From positions 2,990,501 to 3,054,500 of the forward strand of contig NZ_VFNX01000001.1 in assembly GCF_006715785.1 (NCBI RefSeq): a stretch of 64,000 nucleotides of DNA, in the 5' to 3' direction. Every line of letters starts with the position of its first letter. The first letter of the stretch is position 1. The notes beneath the pieces are model-generated. The model worked only from the letters and a program-made list of their open reading frames with translations. It ran no database searches and was not told where the DNA came from. Made by a program: the position numbers and the translations under genes. This stretch comes from Streptomyces puniciscabiei. Lineage in GTDB: Bacteria > Actinomycetota > Actinomycetes > Streptomycetales > Streptomycetaceae. This document shows positions 1 through 8,383 of the stretch, piece after piece.

Positions 1-280
1 CGCCGCCTATCTCTCCGCGTGCGGCGAGGCGGAGTTCGCCGTCCTGCGGGACTACTGCCAGGTCTCCGACTCCACGCTCAGCAAGACCCTCTCCGCGCTG
101 GAGAAGACGGGCTACGTCGGCATTCGCAAGGGGTACCTCGGCAAGCGCCCGCGTACCTGGGCCGCGCTCACGCTCACCGGCCGCAGGGCCCTCGCCCGGC
201 ATCTGGCGGCGCTGGAGGAGATCGCGGCGACGGCCCGCCGGGCCGCGGGTGCCGGCGCGCAGGACACGGGCGACGTCTGA
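1..280 (+). CDS. Winged-helix transcriptional regulator, C-terminal part
   Basis: Partial gene: the start lies before the window and reading begins at base 2. The visible 92 residues contain a helix-turn-helix recognition segment (SDSTLSKTLSALEKTGYV) followed by a wing (GYLGKRPRTWAALTLTGR) and a C-terminal helix. This is the arrangement of single-domain winged-helix regulators of the MarR/HTH_34 type, which bind DNA as dimers in the cytoplasm. It ends in TGA and is followed by a convergent aquaporin gene 14 bp away. The effector and targets cannot be told from this fragment. Confidence 0.75.
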   Translation, partial: AAYLSACGEAEFAVLRDYCQVSDSTLSKTLSALEKTGYVGIRKGYLGKRPRTWAALTLTGRRALARHLAALEEIAATARRAAGAGAQDTGDV

Positions 281-294
281 CGGACGCCGCGGAT

Positions 295-1242
295 CTACCC
301 CTCGTCGGTGGTGCGCACCGGAGTCGCCCGGCCCGGCTCCGGCAGCTCGGCCAGCTCCGCCCGGACCAGCAGGACGTCACCGATGAAGAGGTCGTACACG
401 GCGATCCCGACCACGCCGCCGACCAGCGGCCCGACGATCGGGATCCACCAGTAGCCGCTGTACCCGCCGGACACGCTGCCCGGGAAGGCGAGGCTGCCCC
501 AGCCCGCCGCGTAGGTGAGCAGGCGCGGCCCGAAGTCACGGGCCGGGTTGATGGCGTACCCCGCGTTGGCGCCGTAGGACATGCCGATGGCAGCGACGAC
601 GAAGCCCACGACCAGCGGGCCGAGGTTGGCCTGCACGGCCTGGTTGCGCAGGTCGAGGACGGCGGCGATCAGCATCAGCAGGAACGCCGTACCGACGATC
701 TGGTCGATCAGCGGCCCCCAGATCCCGCCGTGGTAGTAGGCCGCCGGGAAGGTGGCGAAGATCGAGAAGGTGGCGTTGGTGTGCCCGTTCACCTTCGGCG
801 CGGGCGAGACGGCGTCATACGCGTTGATGGCCTGGTGGTACACGAGGTAGACCAGCGCCGCGCCGGTGAGCGCGCCGGCCACCTGCGAGAACCAGTACGG
901 CAGGACCTTGGCCCAGGAGAATCCGCGGCGCACCGCCATGGCCAGGGTCACCGCCGGGTTGATGTGGGCACCGCTGACGCCACCGGCCACGTACACGCCG
1001 AAGACGACCGCGAACGCCCAGCCCCAGGTGATCAGCAGCCAGTCACCGGCCGCCAGGAAGATCGTGGTGGGCGTCGCCGCACGGCCGGAGCCGGGCAGCG
1101 CGGCGACCGCCGTCGCGACCACACCGCAGCCGAAGGAGATGAGCACGAACGTCCCGAGGAACTCGGCGAGGCACTCGCCCAGCAGTCCGCCCCGGGCTCT
1201 GAGCCGGGACGGCTTGATGATCGCGGGGATTTCGACAGCCAC
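295..1242 (-). CDS. MIP-family aquaglyceroporin (GlpF-like)
   Basis: A membrane channel for glycerol or water. Both NPA half-helix motifs are present: SGAHINPAVTLA near residue 95 and GYAINPARDFGPRL near residue 225. The Asp after NPAR is typical of glycerol-conducting members rather than strict water channels. Hydrophobicity fits six membrane spans. At 315 residues it is longer than E. coli GlpF, partly from a periplasmic-side insertion around residues 140-175 (VSPAPKVNGHTNATF). GTG start chosen because an AGGGGG ribosome site lies about 7 bases upstream. No glpK or glpD is adjacent, so its use in glycerol catabolism is inference only. Confidence 0.9.
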   Translation of the reverse strand: MAVEIPAIIKPSRLRARGGLLGECLAEFLGTFVLISFGCGVVATAVAALPGSGRAATPTTIFLAAGDWLLITWGWAFAVVFGVYVAGGVSGAHINPAVTLAMAVRRGFSWAKVLPYWFSQVAGALTGAALVYLVYHQAINAYDAVSPAPKVNGHTNATFSIFATFPAAYYHGGIWGPLIDQIVGTAFLLMLIAAVLDLRNQAVQANLGPLVVGFVVAAIGMSYGANAGYAINPARDFGPRLLTYAAGWGSLAFPGSVSGGYSGYWWIPIVGPLVGGVVGIAVYDLFIGDVLLVRAELAELPEPGRATPVRTTDEG

Positions 1243-1344
1243 GGAGGCCCCCTTGGAGAGAGCAATACGGCCAACATCACCATATTGGCTTACAAAGCCC
1301 CGCCCCGCAGGGTGACAGTGCTCCGTCAGCCCCAGGGCCCCGGC

Positions 1345-2010
1345 TCAGCTGTCGAGATCGTCGGCGAAGTGCCGGAACCCGTGCCGGTCCCGGTGCAAGC
1401 CCCACAGCGTCTCCGCCAGCACGGCCGGGTCCTTGCGCGCGTGCCCCGGGGTGATCGCCCCCGGGATCACCAGCTGCGCCACATGGATGCCCTCGCCGGC
1501 CAGCCGCTCGTGCAGCAGATGGCCGTACGCGCTCTCCGCGGCGAACGCGATGGACGTCCCCGCCCGTTCGGTGTGCGGGACGACGGCGGTGCCGCCGTTG
1601 ACGAGGAGGATCGTCCCGCGCCCCAGCCGGCGCATCCCCGGCAGCACCTGCTGCACGGCGGCGACCGGGCCGTACACGGAGAACTCGATGGGCCCGACCA
1701 GATCCCGGTGCCGGGTCTCCAGCACCGGCCGCATGAAGTCCCGGTGCGGCACGGGGCTGTACTGCAGCACCTCGACGGTCCCCACCTCGGCCGCCGCCCG
1801 TCCCAGCGCCGCGGCCAGCTCCTCCGGCCTGCGCACGTCGGCGACGAACCCCCGGGCCGCCACCCCACTGCCCTCGAGGTCCCGCACCAGCGTGTCGAGC
1901 CGTTCCCGGTCCCGGGCGAAGAGGGCCACCGTGAACCCCTCCCGCCCGAACCGCCGCGCGACGGCGGCGCCGAGCCCGGGCCCGGCGCCCACAATGGCGA
2001 TACTGCTCAT
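1345..2010 (-). CDS. SDR-like NAD(P)-binding protein lacking YxxxK
   Basis: A Rossmann-fold short-chain dehydrogenase/reductase relative of 221 residues. The N-terminal cofactor loop GAGPGLGAAVARRFG is clear, and RDRERLD fits an NADP-type second strand. The usual catalytic Tyr-xxx-Lys is not recognisable: the expected region reads SAYGHLLHERL, with Tyr but no Lys four residues on, and the Ser strand is LVNGGTAVV. ATG at 2010 was chosen over a longer open frame, whose extra 74 residues are Arg/Pro-rich and not protein-like. It is divergent from ctaD. Substrate unknown; it may be a weak or non-classical reductase. Confidence 0.75.
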   Translation of the reverse strand: MSSIAIVGAGPGLGAAVARRFGREGFTVALFARDRERLDTLVRDLEGSGVAARGFVADVRRPEELAAALGRAAAEVGTVEVLQYSPVPHRDFMRPVLETRHRDLVGPIEFSVYGPVAAVQQVLPGMRRLGRGTILLVNGGTAVVPHTERAGTSIAFAAESAYGHLLHERLAGEGIHVAQLVIPGAITPGHARKDPAVLAETLWGLHRDRHGFRHFADDLDS

Positions 2011-2249
2011 GCCCCCATTCTGGTGGCCCGGCGTGCGGCGCGCGGCCTGGACGCCCTGGGCCCCGGGGGCCCCGTGCGGGCGGACGCCATCGAGCCGGTG
2101 CGCCGGCGGCCGGCCACTGCTCCGTCCGGGTGCATCCGTCACGCGGTCGGCCGCGCGTCGGGGGGCGCGTGCGGCGCTCCGCGGCAAAGGATGGCCAGTA
2201 GCAGACGTATGGCGTGCGCGGACCGCGAGCATCAGGAGACAGACGAGTT

Positions 2250-3968
2250 GTGAGCATCCTCAACGAACCCCATGGTGCCGCCGCGGCCGAGGACGCCTAC
2301 GAGAGCGAGGTACCGGTCCGGGGCAGGCGGCCCGGCAGCGTCGTGGTGAAGTGGCTGACGACCACCGACCACAAGACGATCGGCACGCTGTATCTGGGCA
2401 CGTCCTTCGCGTTCTTCCTGATCGGTGGCTTGATGGCCCTGATCATGCGCGCCGAACTGGCCCGGCCGGGCCTGCAGATCGTCTCGAACGAACAGTTCAA
2501 CCAGCTGTTCACGATGCACGGCACCGTGATGCTGCTGATGTTCGCCACCCCGCTGTTCGCCGGCTTCACCAACTGGATCATGCCGTTGCAGATCGGCGCG
2601 CCGGACGTGGCGTTCCCGCGGCTGAACATGTTCGCCTACTGGCTGTACCTGTTCGGCTCGCTCATCGCGGTGGCCGGCTTCCTCACCCCGCAGGGCGCGG
2701 CCTCCTTCGGCTGGTTCGCCTACTCCCCGCTGACCGACGCGGTCCGCTCGCCGGAACTCGGCGGCGACCTGTGGATCATGGGGCTGGCCTTCTCCGGCTT
2801 CGGCACGATCCTCGGCTCGGTCAACTTCATCACCACGATCATCTGCATGCGCGCTCCCGGTCTGACCATGTTCCGCATGCCGATCTTCTGCTGGAACGTG
2901 CTGCTGACCGGTGTCCTGGTCCTGCTCGCGTTCCCGGTCCTCGCCGCCGCCCTGTTCGCCCTGGAGGCCGACCGCAAGTTCGGCGCTCACGTGTTCGACG
3001 CCGCCAACGGTGGACCACTCCTGTGGCAACACCTCTTCTGGTTCTTCGGCCACCCGGAGGTGTACATCATCGCCCTGCCGTTCTTCGGCATCGTCTCCGA
3101 GATCATCCCGGTCTTCTCCCGCAAGCCGATGTTCGGCTACATGGGCCTGATCGCCGCGACCATCTCCATCGCCGGTCTGTCCGCGACGGTGTGGGCCCAC
3201 CACATGTACGTCACCGGCGGGGTGCTGCTGCCGTTCTTCGCCTTCATGACCTTCCTGATCGCCGTGCCGACCGGCGTGAAGTTCTTCAACTGGATCGGCA
3301 CCATGTGGAAGGGCAGTCTGTCCTTCGAGACGCCGATGCTGTGGTCGGCGGGCTTCCTCGTCACGTTCCTCTTCGGCGGCCTGACCGGTGTCATCCTGGC
3401 GTCCCCGCCGATGGACTTCCACGTCTCCGACTCGTACTTCGTGGTGGCCCACTTCCACTACGTGGTCTTCGGCACGGTCGTCTTCGCGATGTTCGCGGGG
3501 TTCCACTTCTGGTGGCCGAAGTGGACCGGCAAGATGCTGGACGAGCGCCTCGGCAAGATCACCTTCTGGACGCTGTTCGTCGGCTTCCACACCACCTTCC
3601 TGGTCCAGCACTGGCTGGGCGCCGAGGGCATGCCCCGCCGCTACGCCGACTACCTGGCGGCCGACGGCTTCACCGCTCTGAACACCGTCTCCTCCATCGG
3701 CTCGTTCCTGCTCGGCCTGTCGATGCTGCCGTTCCTCTACAACGTCTGGAAGACGGCCAAGTACGGCAAGCCGGTCGGCGTCGACGACCCCTGGGGCTAC
3801 GGCCGCTCCCTGGAGTGGGCGACCTCCTGCCCGCCCCCGCGGCACAACTTCCTCACCCTCCCCCGGATCCGCAGCGAATCCCCGGCGTTCGACCTGCACC
3901 ACCCCGACATCGCGATGCGCGAGCACGAGCACCAGATCCCGGCGCGGCCCTACCGAGGGCAGGGGTGA
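2250..3968 (+). CDS. ctaD: Cytochrome c oxidase subunit I (aa3 type), stand-alone copy
   Basis: Catalytic subunit of the membrane heme-copper oxidase: oxidises cytochrome c, reduces O2 to water and pumps protons. About 572 residues with twelve expected membrane spans. Ligand motifs are all visible: heme a His in FTMHGTVML, CuB His and cross-linked Tyr in FFGHPEVY, the CuB His pair in WAHHMYV, and the heme a3/a His pair in [13 protein letters not shown] start at 2250 chosen for the AGGAG upstream at 2234. No ctaC, ctaE or qcr genes are near, so it is probably a second copy that supplements or replaces the main subunit I. It overlaps the next gene by GTGA. Confidence 0.95.
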   Translation: MSILNEPHGAAAAEDAYESEVPVRGRRPGSVVVKWLTTTDHKTIGTLYLGTSFAFFLIGGLMALIMRAELARPGLQIVSNEQFNQLFTMHGTVMLLMFATPLFAGFTNWIMPLQIGAPDVAFPRLNMFAYWLYLFGSLIAVAGFLTPQGAASFGWFAYSPLTDAVRSPELGGDLWIMGLAFSGFGTILGSVNFITTIICMRAPGLTMFRMPIFCWNVLLTGVLVLLAFPVLAAALFALEADRKFGAHVFDAANGGPLLWQHLFWFFGHPEVYIIALPFFGIVSEIIPVFSRKPMFGYMGLIAATISIAGLSATVWAHHMYVTGGVLLPFFAFMTFLIAVPTGVKFFNWIGTMWKGSLSFETPMLWSAGFLVTFLFGGLTGVILASPPMDFHVSDSYFVVAHFHYVVFGTVVFAMFAGFHFWWPKWTGKMLDERLGKITFWTLFVGFHTTFLVQHWLGAEGMPRRYADYLAADGFTALNTVSSIGSFLLGLSMLPFLYNVWKTAKYGKPVGVDDPWGYGRSLEWATSCPPPRHNFLTLPRIRSESPAFDLHHPDIAMREHEHQIPARPYRGQG

Positions 3969-4309
3969 GCGGTCCGCCGGCGCGGGGAGCCGACGACGCG
4001 CTCGCCAACGAGGTGGAGGGATACCTGCTCTGGCAGGCCCGAATCGCCGAGGCGGAGCAGCGAGCGCACGAATTCACCGGTCCCCTGGAGTGGCTGACGA
4101 CCGCACAGCGCGAGGAGATCGAGCGCCGGTACGTCACCGACGCCCTGGCCCGCTCCCGCGCCGACCTGGAACGCATCGCGGCCCGCTGCACGTCCCTGCG
4201 CGCCGAGTACGAGCACCGCTACCGGGAACTGAAGCGCCGCTGCCTGGCCGTGACCCTCGCGGTGTGCGCGGGCTGCACGGCCGTGGCGACACTGTTGCTG
4301 CTCCTGTGA
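3965..4309 (+). CDS. Small coiled-coil, C-terminally membrane-anchored protein
   Basis: I do not recognise a family. The 114 residues are rich in Glu, Arg and Ala and predict a long helical stretch ([19 protein letters not shown] and [20 protein letters not shown]). They end in a hydrophobic segment, [19 protein letters not shown], that would anchor the tail in the membrane with the bulk in the cytoplasm. It starts on a GTG that overlaps the ctaD stop (GTGA), so translation is probably coupled. That makes an accessory or assembly role for the orphan oxidase subunit the natural guess, but nothing in the sequence proves it. Confidence 0.7.
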   Translation: MSGPPARGADDALANEVEGYLLWQARIAEAEQRAHEFTGPLEWLTTAQREEIERRYVTDALARSRADLERIAARCTSLRAEYEHRYRELKRRCLAVTLAVCAGCTAVATLLLLL

Positions 4310-4316
4310 CCCGGGC

Positions 4317-5027
4317 TCACGCCATCCAGAAGAAGACCGCCGTCATCCGCTTGTCCTCCAGCGTGGTGCCGCAGTAGTCCGTCGCGCTGTGCACGAGGTT
4401 GGCGTTGTAGAGGAGGAGGCGGTTGTACTTGTGGGGGACGCGGACGTCCTCCTCGAAGTGGCCGGCCGGGACGAACCTCGTGCCGAGGGCCTCGACGAGG
4501 TTGTTGTGCGGGGCCTGGACGATGTTGCCACCGAGCCGGCCGCCGGGCAGTGACTGGCGGTAGAAGGCGGTGCCGCAGTTCTTGGGGACGCCGGGATTGA
4601 GGTACAGCACGGCGGCGTACCGGCACAGCGCCCGCGAGTCCGTGTGCGGGCGGGGCTCGCTCTCGCCCTCGCCGACCACCTGCACGCAGTTGTGGTTGAG
4701 GGTGCCGCCGCCCGGCGCCTGCTGCACCCACAGCTCCTTCGCCCCGGTGGCCTGCTTCACCAGCCGCTCCACCCGGGCGAGTTCACCGGGTTCCAGACCG
4801 GGCATGGCCCGCAGGCCGGGCCAGGTCTCGGAGGTGTACGGATAGCCCTTCACCCAGTCGTCCTTGGCCAGGCACCGCTCCCGTACGGCGTCCACGTCGG
4901 GCAGGACGTCGTCGAACACCCAGTAGTCGCGGCCCTTGGTGGGCTTGCGGTAGGGCAGGACGGGAAGGGCGCCGGAAGCCGGGGGCCGGCCGGCCGGCAT
5001 GCGGGGCGACGGTGGCTGTGGGGGCAT
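4317..5027 (-). CDS. DUF6445-type protein with Fe(II)/2-oxoglutarate oxygenase-like motif
   Basis: A 236-residue cytoplasmic protein. After a proline-rich N-terminus it carries RPHTDSRALCRYAAVLYLN near residue 127 and LLLYNANLVHSATDY near residue 205, followed by KRMTAVFFWM. The HxD...H...R spacing is that of the double-stranded beta-helix Fe(II)/2-oxoglutarate-dependent oxygenases (prolyl-4-hydroxylase-like). FNCG-type text (PGVPKNCGTAFYRQ) and strong conservation-like aromatic content suggest a folded enzyme. Substrate unknown. It is convergent with the ctaD pair and divergent from a secreted-protein gene. A shorter start at 5000 is possible because neither start has a clear ribosome site. 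Confidence 0.7.
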   Translation of the reverse strand: MPPQPPSPRMPAGRPPASGALPVLPYRKPTKGRDYWVFDDVLPDVDAVRERCLAKDDWVKGYPYTSETWPGLRAMPGLEPGELARVERLVKQATGAKELWVQQAPGGGTLNHNCVQVVGEGESEPRPHTDSRALCRYAAVLYLNPGVPKNCGTAFYRQSLPGGRLGGNIVQAPHNNLVEALGTRFVPAGHFEEDVRVPHKYNRLLLYNANLVHSATDYCGTTLEDKRMTAVFFWMA

Positions 5028-5191
5028 GCGGCGAATCTATGCCAACGGTTCCTCTCGCCTCTCCCGAGGAATGGTCAACTCTTCTTTTACCTGCCGCACC
5101 GATACGAACGGCGTCCGCATCCGTACTGCTGTGCGTCCGAACCACCCCGAGCCGTCATCGGGGCGGGATCCACGACCGGGCAGGAGGCACG

Positions 5192-5968
5192 GTGCGCTTT
5201 TCGCGGAACGCGACGGGAACCCTCTTCGTGGGCGGTGCGATGGCCATGACCCTCGTCGCACTCGCCTACCCGAGCATGCTCGGCGTGACCAAGGTGACCA
5301 CCGCGCAGGACCGCGTCATCGCCAACACCCAGTGGGGGCCGCTCACCGAGCAGGACCGCGACTTCGTGGTGAAGGTGCGGGCCGCCGGTCTGTGGGAGTA
5401 CCCGGTGGGGCAGATGGGGCTGCAGAAGGGCACCACTCCGGGGGTCATCACGGCCAGCAAGCACCTGGTCGACGGGCACGCGGCCCTGGACACCACCTGC
5501 CGCAAGATCGCGCCGATGCTGAACATCACGCTGCCCAATCTGGCGAGCCCCCAGCAGCAGGGCTTCGTCAGCCAGTTGAAGGCGGACAGCGGGAAGAAGT
5601 TCGACAGCGACTTCGCCAACATCCTGCGGATGACGCACGGCGCGATCTTCAACACCATCTCGAAGATCCGGTCCACCACCAAGAACTCGCTGGTGCGCGC
5701 CCTCGCCGACCAGGCCAACAACACCGTGCTGGACCATATGACGGTGATGGAGAAGACCGGTCTGGTCGACTTCGACCAGACCCTCTTCCAGCAGACGACC
5801 CCGCCCAAGCTGCCCGCCTCCGACCTGACCCCGCCACCCCCGGCCGCCGGTCAGCCGGAGGTGGTGCTCACCCCGCCGCCGAACCCCACGTCGACGCCCG
5901 TCGACCTCAGCGGTCTGACCGGCGGCAACGCCCCGGCGGCACCGAGCCCCGGGCCGACGGCGGGTTAG
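5192..5968 (+). CDS. Exported DUF4142 protein with proline-rich tail
   Basis: 258 residues. An N-terminal signal or anchor segment (GTLFVGGAMAMTLVALAYP) is followed by a helical domain with LTEQDRDFVVKVRAAGLWE at about residues 45-65 and repeated Ala/His-rich helices. This is the pattern of DUF4142, a ferritin-like four-helix family of exported proteins. The last 55 residues are a disordered Pro/Thr-rich tail. GTG chosen because CAGGAGG sits 5 bases upstream. The gene ends convergently with the glucosidase, their stop regions overlapping by 4 bp. Function of the family is not established. Confidence 0.75.
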   Translation: MRFSRNATGTLFVGGAMAMTLVALAYPSMLGVTKVTTAQDRVIANTQWGPLTEQDRDFVVKVRAAGLWEYPVGQMGLQKGTTPGVITASKHLVDGHAALDTTCRKIAPMLNITLPNLASPQQQGFVSQLKADSGKKFDSDFANILRMTHGAIFNTISKIRSTTKNSLVRALADQANNTVLDHMTVMEKTGLVDFDQTLFQQTTPPKLPASDLTPPPPAAGQPEVVLTPPPNPTSTPVDLSGLTGGNAPAAPSPGPTAG

Positions 5969-7629
5969 CCCCTGGGGGCCAGCCACACGGTCGTGTCCGG
6001 CGGGAGCGCCCTGCCGTCGAGCGGGCAGCTGGCCAGCAGCACCTCGCCCGGCGGCAGCGGCAGCGGTCGCTCGCCCAGGTTGGTCACGCAGCGCCAGGCC
6101 GCCGAGCGTGTGAAGTCCAGCACGCCGGCGGGGGCGTCCGGGGTCCAGGTCAGCGCCTCGCCCTCCAGCAGCTTGCGGCGCAGCCGCAGGGCGGTGCGGT
6201 AGAGCTCCAGGGTCGAGCCCTCGGCCTCCGTCTGCGCCTCGACGGCGTACGCCGCGAAGGACGGAGGCTGCGGCAGCCAGGCGGCGCCCGGCCCGAAGCC
6301 GTACGAGGGCCCGGTCGTCGTCCACGGCAGCGGCACCCGGCAGCCGTCGCGGCCCTTGCGGACATGGCCGGTCTGCTCCCAGATGGGGTCCTGGAGCACC
6401 TCGGTGGGCAGGTCGGCGACCTCGGGGAGGCCGAGTTCCTCGCCCTGGTAGAGGTACGACGAGCCGGGCAGCGCGAGCATCAGGAGGGTCGCGGCGCGGG
6501 CCCGGCGCAGGCCGGCGGCGGGGTCGACGGCGGGCGCGGTGCCGCCGGACAGCAGCCAGGCGGCCGGATCGGTGCCGGGCGGAAGCATCAGGCGCGAGGC
6601 GTGGCGTACGACGTCGTGGTTGGACAGCACCCAGGTGGCGGTGGCGCCGGCGGCGTGGGCGGTGGCCAGCTCGTCGGTGATGACCCGGCGGAGCTCACCG
6701 GCATCCCAACGGGCTTCGAGGTATTCGAAGTTGAAGGCCTGGCCGAGTTCGTCCGGGCGGGCGTACAGCGCGCGGCGCGGCCCGGGGACCCAGGCCTCGG
6801 CGACGGCCGTGCGCGGCGGGCGGTAGGCGTCGAAGACCTTCCGCCAGTCCCGGTAGATCTCGTGGACCTCGTCGCGGTCCCAGTAGGGGTGGCTGCCCGG
6901 CGGGACGAGCGGCAGTGCCTCCTCGCCGGTGGCGCCGAGGTTCCCGGTGTCCCGCAGGGGCTCGCCGAGGTCCTTGGCCAGGCCATGGGCGACGTCGATG
7001 CGGAAGCCGTCGACGCCCCGGTCGGCCCAGAAGCGCAGGGTGGTGCGGAAGTCGGCGCGGACGTCCTCGTCGTCCCAGTTGAGGTCGGGTTGTTCGGCGG
7101 CGAAGAGGTGCAGGTACCACTCGCCGTCCGGGATCCGCTGCCAGGCGCTGCCGCCGAAGACGGACTGCCAGTCGGTGGGCGGGAGTTCGCCGCGCGCGCC
7201 CCGGCCGGGGCGGAAGACGTAGCGCTCGCGGGCCGGGGAACCGGGGCCGGAGCGCAGGGCCTCCTGGAACCAGGGGTGCCGGTGCGAGGTGTGGTTCGGG
7301 ACGATGTCGACGACGACCTTCAGGCCGAGCCGGTGGGCCTCGCCGACCAGGGCGTCGAAGTCGTCCAGGGTGCCGAGGCGGGGGTCGACGTCCCGGTGGT
7401 CGGCGACGTCGTAGCCGCCGTCGGCCAGTTCCGAGGGATAGAAGGGGCTCAGCCACAGGGCGTCGACGCCGAGGCGGGCGAGGTGGTCCAGGCGCAGGGT
7501 GATGCCGCGCAGATCGCCGAGCCCGTCGCCGTCGGCGTCGGCGAAGCTGCGGGGATAGACCTGGTAGATGACGGCCTGACGCCACCAGTCGGGGCTCTTG
7601 GAGGAGAGGTCCGGGAAGCGGTCTGCCAT
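5965..7629 (-). CDS. GH13 alpha-glucosidase / oligo-1,6-glucosidase type
   Basis: Cytoplasmic glycoside hydrolase of 554 residues, expected to split terminal alpha-glucosides such as maltose or isomaltose. The (beta/alpha)8 barrel signatures are in order: DIVPNHTSHRHPWF, GFRIDVAHGLAKD with the nucleophile Asp, AVAEAWV with the acid/base Glu, and VLSNHDVVRH with the transition-state Asp. The N-terminus WWRQAVIYQVYPRSFADADGDG is typical of the exo-acting GH13 glucosidases. A C-terminal beta-sandwich follows. The second ATG was used because it fits family N-termini. No transporter or LacI regulator is adjacent. Confidence 0.9.
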   Translation of the reverse strand: MADRFPDLSSKSPDWWRQAVIYQVYPRSFADADGDGLGDLRGITLRLDHLARLGVDALWLSPFYPSELADGGYDVADHRDVDPRLGTLDDFDALVGEAHRLGLKVVVDIVPNHTSHRHPWFQEALRSGPGSPARERYVFRPGRGARGELPPTDWQSVFGGSAWQRIPDGEWYLHLFAAEQPDLNWDDEDVRADFRTTLRFWADRGVDGFRIDVAHGLAKDLGEPLRDTGNLGATGEEALPLVPPGSHPYWDRDEVHEIYRDWRKVFDAYRPPRTAVAEAWVPGPRRALYARPDELGQAFNFEYLEARWDAGELRRVITDELATAHAAGATATWVLSNHDVVRHASRLMLPPGTDPAAWLLSGGTAPAVDPAAGLRRARAATLLMLALPGSSYLYQGEELGLPEVADLPTEVLQDPIWEQTGHVRKGRDGCRVPLPWTTTGPSYGFGPGAAWLPQPPSFAAYAVEAQTEAEGSTLELYRTALRLRRKLLEGEALTWTPDAPAGVLDFTRSAAWRCVTNLGERPLPLPPGEVLLASCPLDGRALPPDTTVWLAPRG

Positions 7630-7731
7630 ACGGGATCCCTTCGGGAAGGACACGACGGTACAGGGAATCTGTCCATATTGCCCGGAAAAGGAACCTTCGG
7701 CCGACGCGGAGCGGCACCCGACCGCCGACGC

Positions 7732-8088
7732 CTAGCGTGGCGCGGCGCAGTGCTCCAGCAGCCCCGCCACCTCGCCGTCCACCACCCGGTACCGGACGAC
7801 CCGGCCCTCCTTCTCGCCCGCGACGACACCGGCCGCTCGCAGCAGCCGCAGGGCCTGGGAGACGGCGGGGTCGTTCATGCCCGTGGCGATGGCGAGGTCG
7901 GAGACGGCGAGGGGACCGGTGTGATGGAGGGCGAGCAGGAGGGAGAGCCGGTTGGGGTCGGCCAGCAGGGAGAAGCGGTCGGCCCAGGTACGGACGTGGC
8001 CCGCGTCGCCGATGGCGGCGATCGCCTCGCACACCCGGTGACCGTCGATGGTGCGGCGGTCGGCTCGGTCGGCAGGCACGAGATGCAT
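7732..8088 (-). CDS. ArsR/SmtB-family metal-sensing repressor
   Basis: A 118-residue winged-helix repressor. The core reads RFSLLADPNRLSLLLALHH, then DLAIATGMNDPAVSQALRLLRAAGVV (recognition helix around PAVSQALRLL) and a wing REEGRVVRYRV-like stretch (KEGRVVRYRVVDG). It is divergent from a HoxN/NixA-type permease, so it most likely senses Ni or Co and represses itself and/or the permease. Potential ligands are the N-terminal MH, the DGH..C segment near residue 17 and the C-terminal EHC. ATG at 8088 has a GAGG ribosome site; the upstream ATG at 8112 has none. A candidate operator lies 35 bp upstream. Confidence 0.85.
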   Translation of the reverse strand: MHLVPADRADRRTIDGHRVCEAIAAIGDAGHVRTWADRFSLLADPNRLSLLLALHHTGPLAVSDLAIATGMNDPAVSQALRLLRAAGVVAGEKEGRVVRYRVVDGEVAGLLEHCAAPR

Positions 8089-8122
8089 GGCCTCATCCTC
8101 GCAGCCCTGCATGTGATCTTGA

Positions 8123-8146
8123 ATACCTGCTCGGTTGTGCAGCTAT
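8123..8146. promoter_or_regulatory. Candidate ArsR-type operator (inverted repeat)
   Basis: Imperfect dyad with arms ATACCTGC and GCAGCTAT separated by 8 bases; one mismatch between arms. Outer ATA/TAT ends and an interior CTGC/GCAG are typical of ArsR/SmtB operators. It lies between the repressor start and the riboswitch of the divergent permease, so one bound dimer could affect both promoters. Confidence 0.6.
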
Positions 8147-8167
8147 GCAGAAGACCGCCGGCACCCC

Positions 8168-8342
8168 TACGGTGGTCGGGCCGTGGTGTTCGGGAAGTCG
8201 ATGCAAGGTCGACGCGGCCCTCGCCACTGTGATCGGGGAGTTCCCGTCCCGTCCGGCACCCGCCGGGCCACTGGTCGGTCGTACGACTGGGAAGGCAGGG
8301 ACGGCGAACGCACCACCCCGTAAGCCAGGAGACCGGCCACGG
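8168..8342 (+). ncRNA. Cobalamin riboswitch
   Basis: The B12 box is plain at 8322-8338 (AAGCCAGGAGACCGGCC). Upstream the other conserved blocks occur in order: GGGAAG at about 8192, GTCGATGCAAGGTCGAC stem, a GCCCTCGCCACTGTGA block near 8218-8233 followed by CGGGGAG, and the CACTGG...CGACTGGGAAGGC hairpin at about 8270-8296. This is the cobalamin riboswitch architecture. Its expression platform would be the 40 bases before the permease start. Binding of adenosylcobalamin is expected to switch the permease off, which argues that the permease feeds cobalt into B12 synthesis. The 5' limit is approximate. Confidence 0.92.
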
Positions 8343-8383
8343 CAGCTCACGAAGTGATCCACGAGGTGCTGGAGCGTGAACCG

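Noticed and set aside
19..2253. Very long open frame on the plus strand (744 codons)
   Set aside because: Composition is Arg/Pro/Gly-rich and antisense to the aquaporin and SDR genes; a normal artefact of GC-rich DNA.
1433..4309. 958-codon plus-strand frame running through ctaD
   Set aside because: Out of frame with ctaD and Arg/Pro-rich; only its last 114 codons (from 3965) are a real gene.
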